Below, one piece after another: positions 27,392 to 34,443 of a stretch of 64,000 bases of DNA. Within the stretch, counting starts at the first letter, position 1, and every line of letters begins with the position of its first letter. The stretch is from positions 4,234,501 to 4,298,500 of the forward strand of contig NZ_CP066369.1 of the NCBI RefSeq assembly GCF_016406305.1, read 5' to 3'. Position numbers and translations under genes: made by a program. This stretch comes from Shewanella putrefaciens (GTDB lineage Bacteria; Pseudomonadota; Gammaproteobacteria; Enterobacterales; Shewanellaceae). The notes beneath the pieces are model-generated. The model had not been told where the DNA came from, ran no database searches, and saw nothing but the letters and a program-made list of their open reading frames with translations.

Positions 27392-27530
27392 AGCGATAGC
27401 CTATTGTTGTTTTTATAAGCTACCTAAACTACACGGACAAAGAGGAATTGTTAATAGATTTAATGATAAAGGCAAATAACACAGTTAAAGGGCCAAATCC
27501 TAATGATGCTTCATTAGAGGCCATAATAAG

Positions 27531-27590
27531 TCGTCATTCCCGCAATGCTTCTGAGCGGGAATCCAACGTAGAGCGGGAATCCAACGTAGA
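27531..27590. repeat. Palindromic intergenic repeat with internal duplication
   Basis: CATTCCCGC ... GCGGGAATCC forms a hairpin of the widespread ATTCCC/GGGAAT type (dRS3/REP-like). Its right arm GCGGGAATCCAACGTAGA (18 bp) is present twice in tandem. It lies between the M20 gene and the downstream lipoprotein gene. Confidence 0.6.
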
Positions 27591-27647
27591 GTAGAGCCAG
27601 CCCTAGGAAAAAGGTAAAACAGATTAGCTACTTGTCGCTCAACAGAC

Positions 27648-28073
27648 TCAGCATTTATCCATACTTTCACCTTTAACCCAGCTCTGAATAAGTTTAGTGG
27701 TATCAGACCAACTGTCTGACATACCATAAGCTTCGACAAAGGATGGACAAGTACTGAGTGCACTGATATCAACACGCATTTGATAGAAGCGATTCCAGTT
27801 GGCATGTACTACCGAGGCTAGTGTGACTGTATTTTTTCCAGTATCTAGTTTCTCAATAAATGTATTACTTGTTCCACCAACAATTTCTTGCACTCCATGA
27901 GCAAAACAGCGATTCAATTGTTGCTCTATAATTGCAACGGTTTCTTGATGGCTTTTGTCAGAACAAAACGAATGCTTAGCCTTTCCGGCCGCTTTAATTT
28001 CATCAACAGACTTAGGGACTGATACACATCCCGCTAAGGTCATGACCAAACATATAGTCAAACACTTTCCCAT
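27648..28073 (-). CDS. Hypothetical lipoprotein
   Basis: 141 residues with signal and lipobox (LTICLVMTLAGC, Cys at about residue 16). The mature part has five further cysteines and a mixed alpha/beta look; no family is recognised. GGAG lies 6 bases before ATG 28073, which excludes an upstream in-frame start. It lies just beyond the cassette-like cluster, on the same strand, but no attC-like site flanks it directly. Confidence 0.65.
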   Translation of the reverse strand: MGKCLTICLVMTLAGCVSVPKSVDEIKAAGKAKHSFCSDKSHQETVAIIEQQLNRCFAHGVQEIVGGTSNTFIEKLDTGKNTVTLASVVHANWNRFYQMRVDISALSTCPSFVEAYGMSDSWSDTTKLIQSWVKGESMDKC

Positions 28074-28712
28074 GATATCTCCGTAACGTATTAATTTTTG
28101 TATTGTAAAATGTATGCTCAAAAACAAGTTACGCAACGTAACATTAACAATTTCCATTGACTACAAAAATAAATGTGATCTTAACAACTAGAAAAATAAA
28201 TCAGGGCATACATTAAAATACCCATCCCATACCTGTTCATCAAGAATGGGGCTGGTAGCTCTATGTTGAAGAAGAACATGCGATATTACTTCTTTATAAA
28301 ACATAATTCTGTCTCAGCGATTAAGCACTGCCATTACAGTGACACGCAGCCAGCCCGTCCATGGATGCTCGACCGCCCCGTCCATGGGGCGGACGGTCAC
28401 CTCCATGACAGTGCTTAATGCCGTTAATTCTGGCGTATATCTGAAAGCCCGCATTTTCCGGCCATGCATAAGCTTTACCCCTAGACCAGCTTTAACTTTG
28501 GGTGACTCGCTAAATTTACAAAAATACTGGCTCGCTCGCTAAGGGCTAGTCATGTCTGCACAAAAGTCACTTTCAAAATACGACCTTTAGACCCTCAAAT
28601 TCTCAACCAACCATTTGCATAATAAAGTGTCAACAACCAGCATCGGGCTTGTTCAACACTTGCCAAGCGTCATAAAAATGGGTCGCGGCTACACGCGGCC
28701 TATCTTTATTTG
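28074..28712. other. Gene-poor accessory spacer
   Basis: About 640 bp without a convincing gene. It holds the 98-bp palindromic element (28321-28418) and the attC-like site D (28661-28717). A 67-codon open frame at 28339-28542 only reads through the palindrome and is not believed. Confidence 0.6.
28321..28418. repeat. 98-bp nested palindrome (REP/MITE-like)
   Basis: Outer ends TTAAGCACTG / CAGTGCTTAA are perfect inverted repeats; extended to 23 bp, 18 positions match. Inside is a second strong hairpin, CCGCCCC-GTCCAT-GGGGCGG (28373-28392), and CCGTCCATGG occurs twice. CAGTGACACGCAGCC near its left end matches CAGTGACACTCAGCC near 30514 at 14 of 15. It could be a REP/BIME or a miniature transposon; no coding capacity. 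Confidence 0.6.
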
Positions 28713-28717
28713 TTATA
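28661..28717 (-). other. attC-like site D
   Basis: On the minus strand it begins at the DUF2971 stop (TTATAAC) and forms a long stem, ATAAAGATAGGCCGCG against CGCGACCCATTTTTAT (13 of 16 pairs), with a short loop. The right-hand GTTRRRY box is degenerate (GCTTGGC), so this is the weakest of the four. Confidence 0.4.
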
Positions 28718-29555
28718 AATCTATAAAACACAAAGTGAATTCCTTTTCAGAGACACTAGCTTGCTTAACCTTTACGTGACTAAATTCCGTACGGTCAATA
28801 ATATTTTTGATGCTTTCAGTTAACGAAGAGTCTGCGTTAACCCCTACGATTATTTCCTCTATTGCATCAGCGGGAAAATTAAACAAATGAACAGCAGGAG
28901 CAGTAAAGTTAATAGTCGTATCTGCGTCAGGTAAAACAGCGCACATTCTCCATTCTTGCTCGTACTCCCAGACATTTGATTTTAGCAAAAACATATCCGT
29001 CCCATTCATATCAACCAGTGACTTCGATGGCCGATGAGCCAAATATTTTACTTTCCTCAAATGATAGAACTCGTCCTTTTCAGAACGCTTTCGATTGAAA
29101 AATGAATGATTGGAGTTAAAACCTATGCAGTATCCACGATGCGATTCGGCATAGTGAGACCACATGAGCAAATTATCTGGCTTTTCAGTTAAACTCAATA
29201 CGCCAATAAGCTCATTAGACTTTTCAGACAATATCGTAGATAACTGCTCTTTTGCCTTATTCATAAGGAAGCTAAACAGTAGCGGGTTATTCTTAAAATA
29301 TGAAACGGCGAACTCTTGAACTTTAGATCTTGGGATTAAATTTAGAACATCTTCCGGCACTTTAGACAACTCGGAGTCAACTAAACTCTCTAAGTTCTCT
29401 ACCACATAAGCATTTACATACTCATCAGACGCAATACTACTTATAACTGGTTTGAATTCAAACGGGTCGTTGAACGCAATAGGAGGAGAAAAACGAATAG
29501 CCCTATTCTTCAAAACATCTATGCGATCAGGATGTAGATATTTATATAATTTCAA
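28713..29555 (-). CDS. DUF2971 domain protein
   Basis: 280 residues. The DUF2971 hallmarks are clear: LYKYLHPDR at the start, FNDPFEFKP, then LSLTEKPDNLLMWSHYAESH with RGYCIGF, and KSNVWEYEQEWRM. The family is widespread in accessory DNA, including integron cassettes and defence islands; its activity is not established. No signal or membrane segment. The start is TTG 29555 with AAAGGTG upstream; no ATG fits the conserved N-terminus. It lies immediately after attC-like site C, 16 bp from its R' box, and ends inside site D. Confidence 0.8.
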   Translation of the reverse strand: MKLYKYLHPDRIDVLKNRAIRFSPPIAFNDPFEFKPVISSIASDEYVNAYVVENLESLVDSELSKVPEDVLNLIPRSKVQEFAVSYFKNNPLLFSFLMNKAKEQLSTILSEKSNELIGVLSLTEKPDNLLMWSHYAESHRGYCIGFNSNHSFFNRKRSEKDEFYHLRKVKYLAHRPSKSLVDMNGTDMFLLKSNVWEYEQEWRMCAVLPDADTTINFTAPAVHLFNFPADAIEEIIVGVNADSSLTESIKNIIDRTEFSHVKVKQASVSEKEFTLCFIDL

Positions 29556-29569
29556 GAATCACCTTTGTT

Positions 29570-29620
29570 TTATAACGTGGAAGTTAGGAGAAGCTGTCCC
29601 TCTCGGCTGTAGTATTAGGC
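29570..29620 (-). other. attC-like site C
   Basis: Minus strand: left box GCCTAAT (matches RYYYAAC at 6 of 7 and contains the TAA stop of the preceding gene) and right box GTTATAA, 51 bp in all. The interior holds GAGAGGGACAGCTTCTC, resembling the GAGGGAC core found in many attC sites. Confidence 0.5.
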
Positions 29621-30289
29621 GTGTTTTCGCACATTAATCAACTTGCTCGCATCAACTACTACTTCATACTCAATTGATTGTTCTGAAAACAGGACTTGAT
29701 CCCTCGCGCATGTTGCTTCTAAAACGATCCTACGATTTCCTGCAAACCAGATTTGGTGTTGATAGTGAGTGTACGCAAAGTCTCTGGCTACCTGTAATGA
29801 GGTGGTCCAAGCCTGACCGAAAGAATTGTTCTCGATCTCACTAATATCGCAACCACGATAAAGGGTTAGCTCTTTATCAAGTGATTCAATGTCATTTGGG
29901 AACAAGACTTCTGTAAGCTTTATTTTAGGGTGCCAGCATTCATTTTCTTGGCGAGTATAAAGCTGATGGAGTCCATTGTACGCATAACACGAAAACGAGT
30001 GTCGCAGCGCATCAAAGACCTGAATCACATTGTTGTCGTCTATTTTGTCGACAAGTTCGCAGAAGTGCGAACGTATAAATTCTTCAGCCTCATTGTCTTG
30101 GCTGGGAAACAAATAATGCTTCGTCCCTGATGCTTCAAATTTCTTGATTGCGGCGATGTATTTAGATATTGCCTCAATCGCAATGTCTTTGAACTCGGCA
30201 AAGAAAGGTTCATTAAACTTCGACTCAATTGAGTCAACAACTATCTTCATGCTATCAACCATGAAACTGTGATCCGCTGCACTAAACAC
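29615..30289 (-). CDS. ADP-ribosyltransferase-like protein of unknown family
   Basis: 224 residues, no signal peptide. The C-terminal half shows the R-S-E plan of ADP-ribosyltransferases: LTLYRGCD (R), AWTTSLQVARDFAY (S/T-T-S block), and SIEYEVVV near the C-terminus with an E-x-E pair. The N-terminal half is helical and unassigned. If real, it would transfer ADP-ribose from NAD to a cellular target; this is pattern recognition, not proof. The start is uncertain: GTG 30289, ATG 30262 or ATG 30250 are possible and none has a strong ribosome site, which is common for cassette genes. Its stop lies inside attC-like site C. Confidence 0.6.
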   Translation of the reverse strand: MFSAADHSFMVDSMKIVVDSIESKFNEPFFAEFKDIAIEAISKYIAAIKKFEASGTKHYLFPSQDNEAEEFIRSHFCELVDKIDDNNVIQVFDALRHSFSCYAYNGLHQLYTRQENECWHPKIKLTEVLFPNDIESLDKELTLYRGCDISEIENNSFGQAWTTSLQVARDFAYTHYQHQIWFAGNRRIVLEATCARDQVLFSEQSIEYEVVVDASKLINVRKHA

Positions 30290-30609
30290 GAACTAAATTC
30301 CCCACTAAAACACCTAACGTCTTAGCATTTATGCCCTGCGTTGTTTGCAGGGCATAAATCGCTTGTTGACAAAATCACATCACCATCGCATTGATTTATC
30401 ATTAAAATTATCAGTTCGATCATTTTTATTGGTAGTCATTTGGAAGCATTGGGCTGGCAGTTCTCGATTAAAAAAGGAGCTTCATTCTGCCTTTGCGATT
30501 AAACCGCCCCTCCAGTGACACTCAGCCTGTAGTCGCATAGATGAACCTCCTTGTGCGGAGCCGCATGCATTGGAAGTGGATGCTAGATACCTCCGGCTAC
30601 ACGATTATG
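30290..30609. other. Non-coding part of GNAT cassette
   Basis: 320 bp between the ART-like and GNAT genes. It contains attC-like site B (30312-30370). Around 30510-30560 there is a degraded palindromic segment (CAGTGACACTCAGCC, TGCGGAGCCGCA) similar in part to the element at 28321. No gene seen. Confidence 0.6.
30312..30370 (-). other. attC-like site B
   Basis: Minus strand: GTCAAC-AAGCG, then a perfect 13-bp stem (ATTTATGCCCTGC / GCAGGGCATAAAT) with 7-base loop AAACAAC, then GCTAAGAC and GTTAGGT. The last fits the consensus GTTRRRY exactly. It has the same layout as site A with a different stem. Confidence 0.65.
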
Positions 30610-31095
30610 CTAAAGTTCTGCTTCATAATTATGGGCTGTTTTCTTAAAGGAAAAACCAATACTATGATAGAAATCATGGGACTTCTCTCTTTGAATGTTG
30701 GAGCGAACAACCACTTTTTTAAGCCCCAAATTCCTAGCCCAGTTTAACGCTGCGAATACTAATTTTTGGCCTAAGCCAAGACGACGATATTTTTCACCGA
30801 CAATCAACCCTGTAATTTCTGATTTAAAGCCAGTTTCTAAAGATATTCGTTTTTCTATTACAAGCCAGCCAACAACATTTTTTGAAGCGCTTAAGACTAC
30901 AAGTACGTGGTGATTTTCTGAGTTTAACAAATAACTCAACCATTCTTTGGACATAGCTTCATCTGCAACATAGCCAAGCTCTGTAGTTAACCTTGATATT
31001 TCTGCGGCGTTTTTAATTTTAGCTTCACATATATTTATGTTCATGCTCATGTTCATGTTCATGTTCATGTTCATGTTCATGTTCATGTTCACCAT
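30610..31095 (-). CDS. GNAT-family N-acetyltransferase with Met-Asn repeat start
   Basis: 161 residues from ATG 31095. The GNAT fold is clear: ICEAKIKNAAEISRLTTELG, HHVLVVLSASKNVVGWLVI, ITGLIVGEKYRRLGLGQKL (acetyl-CoA P-loop RRLGLG), VRSNIQREKSHDFYHSIGF. It would acetylate a small molecule or protein amine; the substrate is unknown. The 5' end is a hexanucleotide tract giving M-V-N then six Met-Asn, Met-Ser, Met-Asn. Any of several in-frame ATGs could initiate, the conserved fold beginning near MNINICEAK. It starts 4 bp after attC-like site A, with only AAGAGA as possible ribosome site. Confidence 0.82.
   Translation of the reverse strand: MVNMNMNMNMNMNMNMSMNINICEAKIKNAAEISRLTTELGYVADEAMSKEWLSYLLNSENHHVLVVLSASKNVVGWLVIEKRISLETGFKSEITGLIVGEKYRRLGLGQKLVFAALNWARNLGLKKVVVRSNIQREKSHDFYHSIGFSFKKTAHNYEAEL
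31039..31092 (-). repeat. Hexanucleotide microsatellite of start codons
   Basis: Nine tandem hexamers of the ATGAAC type on the minus strand (six perfect ATGAAC, plus GTGAAC, ATGAGC and ATGAAC). Each perfect unit is a Met codon followed by Asn, all in the GNAT reading frame. Confidence 0.9.
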
Positions 31096-31098
31096 ATT

Positions 31099-31157
31099 GC
31101 CCAATCTCTTAGTATTAATGCACTGTCCTGTTTACAGTGCATTAATCGCTTGTTTAC
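31099..31157 (-). other. attC-like site A
   Basis: Minus strand: GTAAAC-AAGCG, perfect 13-bp stem (ATTAATGCACTGT / ACAGTGCATTAAT) with 7-base loop AAACAGG, then ACTAAGAG and ATTGGGC (GTTRRRY with one mismatch). The flanks AACAAGCGATT and CTAAGA are shared with site B. Confidence 0.6.
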
Positions 31158-31390
31158 TAAATATCAAATATGGCCGCTACCACATCCATATAAATGGGTA
31201 TGAATGATGCTATAGGAATTTGCTTTTTTGCGGTAGCGGTATTTTATGCAGTTTTATGGCTAATTAGTTGATATCTATAGCTGAGTTCTGCGCGTAAACC
31301 AGACTAGGTAAGCCTAGTTCCAGATTTTACGAGCACATATTTAAATCTTGCCCTAGACGTTTTCTACCCACCCAGTTAATTATGCTTGGA
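31158..31390. other. Spacer upstream of the cassette cluster
   Basis: No recognised gene. A 25-codon plus-strand open frame (31194-31271) would encode one hydrophobic helix (GICFFAVAVFYAVLWLIS); it lacks a ribosome site and is only a speculation. Confidence 0.4.
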
Positions 31391-32305
31391 TTATTCATGA
31401 CAATCTCTGCGGGAATGTGCAGTTAATGAATGGATTAGCGTCAGCGTATTTTGGTCAATGGGCAGATCATTTAATTCTCGCTCAGCTAACGGATCGAAAG
31501 AAATCGCGATAGACTCGTGACCCGTGGTAAAAAATCCGTGTAATTCATGCTGCCATGGTAGGGGAAAATCAAGTGGGGGGAGTGGTGCATTGGCCGTATG
31601 GAACCGCCACAGATTAACTAAACCATGGGCGTTAACACAGTAACATTTTTCCAGTGGCGAGAACTCCTGCTGCAGACGATTAGACTTCACCATAATGGCG
31701 ATATTATCGATAAACGAGGTCATATCCTGATTGATTATGGCGGCTAGGCTGCGCAGCATCGCCATGCTGTATTTCGAGTCTTTTAGGTTTATGAGTTGAT
31801 GGCGTAACTTATCTGTCACGGCTGTGACACCTAAAATGGCATATACGGCATTACAAGCCAAGAGTGTCACCTTATGTCCCGTTAAAAAAGGCGGCACAAA
31901 TCGCTGTTTATAGGCTGTAATAGTAGGTAAATCATGGATGGCTAGTGCCGCCAACAGGGGCCAAATGTGTAGGCTATCAGTCCCCGAATGATCCCCACCC
32001 CGCACTAATCGCGTTAAACAACCAAAGCGCCCCGCTAATGTCAGGCCGTTTATAAATTCATCAAAGTTATTAAAGGCCACCCGCTGGATTATGGCTAATT
32101 GGGTTAAATCATTTTCTATGTAGCTGATGCGATGAATCCATTCGTTAGCGGCGAGATGGCGACTCTCTTTTACGCGCTGCTGTAGGATAGCGAGTTTGAC
32201 GACTTGAGGCTCAGTTGATTGCTCGTCATTTTCTGCCAGTCTCTGCAATGCGTTTAGTGCTTGGTCTCTGTCTTTTTTAGGATAGCTTTTCACATCATAC
32301 CTCAC
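31391..32305 (-). CDS. Hypothetical protein, possible immunity-type protein
   Basis: About 304 residues, helical, with no signal peptide, membrane helix or metal motif. Segments such as FDEFINGLTLAGRFGCLTRL and DSLHIWPLLAALAIHD suggest an all-alpha repeat. The general look and the adjacent SMI1/KNR4 gene recall Imm49-type immunity proteins, but I cannot assign the family with confidence. The start is either GTG 32305 or GTG 32293; the sequence TGAGG six bases before the latter favours it (300 residues). Confidence 0.6.
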   Translation of the reverse strand: MRYDVKSYPKKDRDQALNALQRLAENDEQSTEPQVVKLAILQQRVKESRHLAANEWIHRISYIENDLTQLAIIQRVAFNNFDEFINGLTLAGRFGCLTRLVRGGDHSGTDSLHIWPLLAALAIHDLPTITAYKQRFVPPFLTGHKVTLLACNAVYAILGVTAVTDKLRHQLINLKDSKYSMAMLRSLAAIINQDMTSFIDNIAIMVKSNRLQQEFSPLEKCYCVNAHGLVNLWRFHTANAPLPPLDFPLPWQHELHGFFTTGHESIAISFDPLAERELNDLPIDQNTLTLIHSLTAHSRRDCHE

Positions 32306-32383
32306 TTCATCTTGCCCTGAAGTTCAACTTCAATCATAGGTTTACTCGGCCTATAGAGTAATAAACGTTCATTTTCGTTATCC

Positions 32384-32935
32384 TTAATCCTCAATTAATT
32401 CATCTGGATATAACGCGATTTGCGCTAGGGATTGTTCAAACAATTGGCTTAGATCTGTGCTAATAAAGTCCATCATATCGGGGTCATGGGTGTATGCGAT
32501 CACTTGCCCCATTCGGCCTAGTGCCGAGGGTGAATGATCCGCAATCAAGAGCAATGTGCCACCCCCAAATTGAGCGAAGGGCAACCAACCTTCTTGATAC
32601 CATCCGGATTGGATTTTAGGATCCCGAACTTCTGGCTCGTGGTAATCCACATAGTGCTGAGCCTGTTTTTTCATTCGGTCACGATATTTAAGTGACGAAG
32701 CTAATGACAAAAAATCATACCGGCAGAAGTAGTCTTTTCGGGCAAATACCGTGATCCACTCGTTGCCACCATTGGCATATCCCCAAAGCTCCCTGAGCGG
32801 GGAAACAAGTTTAAAACCTAATTGTTTTTCAGCTTCATCTAAGGCTGAGTTGGATAAACCATGATTCAATGCGAGTGTTTGATTCACGTTGGCGTAGAGA
32901 GCGCTCAATGCCTGTAGATAGGTCTTAACGTCCAT
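32384..32935 (-). CDS. SMI1/KNR4 family protein
   Basis: 183 residues. The SMI1/KNR4 (SUKH) pattern is visible: ALDEAEKQLGFKLVSPLRELWGYANGG near the N-terminus in two parts, then GWLPFAQFGGGTLLLIADHSP and a C-terminal SQLFEQSLAQIA helix. In bacteria SUKH proteins are mostly immunity proteins against contact-dependent or polymorphic toxins. No toxin gene is visible nearby. GGAG precedes ATG 32935. It is on the same strand as the unknown gene 80 bp downstream. Confidence 0.78.
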   Translation of the reverse strand: MDVKTYLQALSALYANVNQTLALNHGLSNSALDEAEKQLGFKLVSPLRELWGYANGGNEWITVFARKDYFCRYDFLSLASSLKYRDRMKKQAQHYVDYHEPEVRDPKIQSGWYQEGWLPFAQFGGGTLLLIADHSPSALGRMGQVIAYTHDPDMMDFISTDLSQLFEQSLAQIALYPDELIED

Positions 32936-33043
32936 TGTATTTACTCCTTCATCCTGACACTTAGCAGCAGTGTTAATCCGTTTGCTCTATAGCGCTCGCA
33001 TATGCATTTATGGGAATTTATTTAATCGAATTAGCCACATAAA

Positions 33044-33712
33044 TTAGGGCGCTTTATGGGTTTCTTTATACATTTCTTTATAAAAAAATACGACGTCTTT
33101 ATCGATGATTTCTAATCGCCAGCCATAGTGCTGGGCGAGCCATTGGAAGGTCGCTTCGGCGTAAAAATTGATATGAGTAGGGTCATTTTTATAGTGCCAA
33201 CTGGCAAATGCGGTTTGATTTTGTACGCGCTTGGTCATCACGGCCAAAATGCCCTTGGGTTTTAATAGGCTATCGAGTTGGGCAAGCAAATCTGCGGCAT
33301 TGCTTACGTGCTCTATCACTTCGGTTAAGGTAATAAAGTCGTATTGGCGGGCTAAGGTTTCGGGGTGATTGGCGTAATAAAGGTCGTAGTTCTCAATCCG
33401 ATAGCCACGCGCCTTGGCCATCAAGCTCAGTGCTTTACCTTCGCCGCAACCAAAGTCAAGGCCCACAGCCGATGGGCTAACACGACTCAGTAGCGGCTCG
33501 AGAGTGCGGTTTAAAAATGTTTGATAGCCAAGATCATGGGGATGATTTTCATGCTTATCGTATTCGGCCTTTTCAGCCTCGGCCGAAAGATAATATTCGG
33601 CAGGCACGCTAACCAACTGACAAGTCTGGCATTGGTGGTAGCGGCGCTTTTTATCGTGATGATAAACAACTAAGTCAGCGCCGTGGCATAAGGGGCAAAT
33701 ATTCAACAACAA
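33044..33712 (-). CDS. SAM-dependent methyltransferase with N-terminal zinc-ribbon-like cysteines
   Basis: 222 residues. Two CxxC pairs (CPLCHG and CQTCQL) form a likely zinc knuckle at residues 6-35, followed by a class I methyltransferase domain (Methyltransf_23): GLDFGCGEGKALSLM binds SAM, FITLTEVIEHV and LLKPKGILAVMTK follow. The target is unknown; such proteins often modify polysaccharides or small molecules. The start is TTG; three TTG codons lie in a row after TAGGAAT and no ATG is available before the first CxxC. Confidence 0.8.
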   Translation of the reverse strand: MLLNICPLCHGADLVVYHHDKKRRYHQCQTCQLVSVPAEYYLSAEAEKAEYDKHENHPHDLGYQTFLNRTLEPLLSRVSPSAVGLDFGCGEGKALSLMAKARGYRIENYDLYYANHPETLARQYDFITLTEVIEHVSNAADLLAQLDSLLKPKGILAVMTKRVQNQTAFASWHYKNDPTHINFYAEATFQWLAQHYGWRLEIIDKDVVFFYKEMYKETHKAP

Positions 33713-33801
33713 TTCCTAGTGGTAATCCTAGAGGTAAGAGTAGTCACGCAAACAACCGCCAAACAAGTTCCCATTAAACGGCGGAGCAGTGGCCGAGGCT
33801 A

Positions 33802-34164
33802 TCACTCAGGTTTAGGGATTTTACGCTCTTTTGCGGCGGCTTCTTTCGCCTCACGTAAATATTTTTGCTCACGTGTTTCCCTTTCGTCGAACTGTTTTTG
33901 CGCCTTCAGCTTTTGCTTTTCTTCCCAATCCGTTGTTTTCGATGATTTTTGTTTAATTTTCTCTTCTCGCTCGTTTGTCTCTTTAGCGGCTTGGCGGGCC
34001 TTTTCTAATTGGGCTTGCTCTAGTTGTTGGGAGTCTGTGCGCGCCTTATCGGCCTTTTGCTCTAAGGTTAACCGCGGTTTTTGTGCATCTGCCGCACTCG
34101 CAATGGGAGTGATGGCACCAAAGCACAATGCGATAAAAGCGACTATTTTAAACAGATGTCCCAT
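33802..34164 (-). CDS. Exported Glu/Lys-rich coiled-coil protein
   Basis: 120 residues. A signal peptide (HLFKIVAFIALCFGAITPIASA) is followed by a highly charged helical region with long runs of Lys, Glu, Gln and Arg (for instance EKARQAAKETNEREEKIKQ), which should form a coiled coil. No known family or function. AAGGAG stands 9 bases before ATG 34164, so this start is chosen over an upstream in-frame ATG. Confidence 0.7.
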   Translation of the reverse strand: MGHLFKIVAFIALCFGAITPIASAADAQKPRLTLEQKADKARTDSQQLEQAQLEKARQAAKETNEREEKIKQKSSKTTDWEEKQKLKAQKQFDERETREQKYLREAKEAAAKERKIPKPE

Positions 34165-34443
34165 TTCCTTGCTCCTTGTCCTAGATCGTATCAGGGCTAA
34201 CAATGGGTCAAACATAGCATAAAATTTTATAAAACTAGGGTTGCTCAGCATGATTTGCATTAGAAATAACAGAAGGAATAAATCTTAAACTTTCGTTATT
34301 TATTTTTATATTTGAGTGAAACCACGATTCGGTTTATTTTTAACCCCGCTCGAATGGTGTACTATTTGGGTTAATTTCGATATGAACGAAAGACCTAGGG
34401 AAGTGGGATGTGACCTTATTTGCGTCACCAGGGAGTATCCTAA

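Larger units (their letters stand above)
28661..31157 (-). mobile_element. Probable integron cassette cluster without integrase (CALIN-like)
   Basis: Three genes on one strand, each separated by an attC-like imperfect palindrome (sites A 31099-31157, B 30312-30370, C 29570-29620, D 28661-28717). Sites A and B share geometry and flanks but not stem sequence, which is the signature of attC sites. In C and D the stop codon of the preceding gene falls inside the left box, as in classical cassettes. No intI gene is visible. The gene families (GNAT, DUF2971, ADP-ribosyltransferase-like) are common cassette cargo. This is inferred from sequence pattern only. Confidence 0.6.

Noticed and set aside
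27500-27805. 101-codon minus-strand frame covering the ATTCCC repeat
   Set aside because: It overlaps the lipoprotein gene in another frame and its repeat WIPALRWIPA comes only from the duplicated palindrome.
28339-28542. 67-codon open frame on the plus strand
   Set aside because: It reads through the nested palindrome, has no ribosome site and no similarity to a protein family that I recognise.
30541-30747. Plus-strand open frame overlapping the GNAT gene
   Set aside because: It is antisense to a well-supported GNAT gene and has no domain features.
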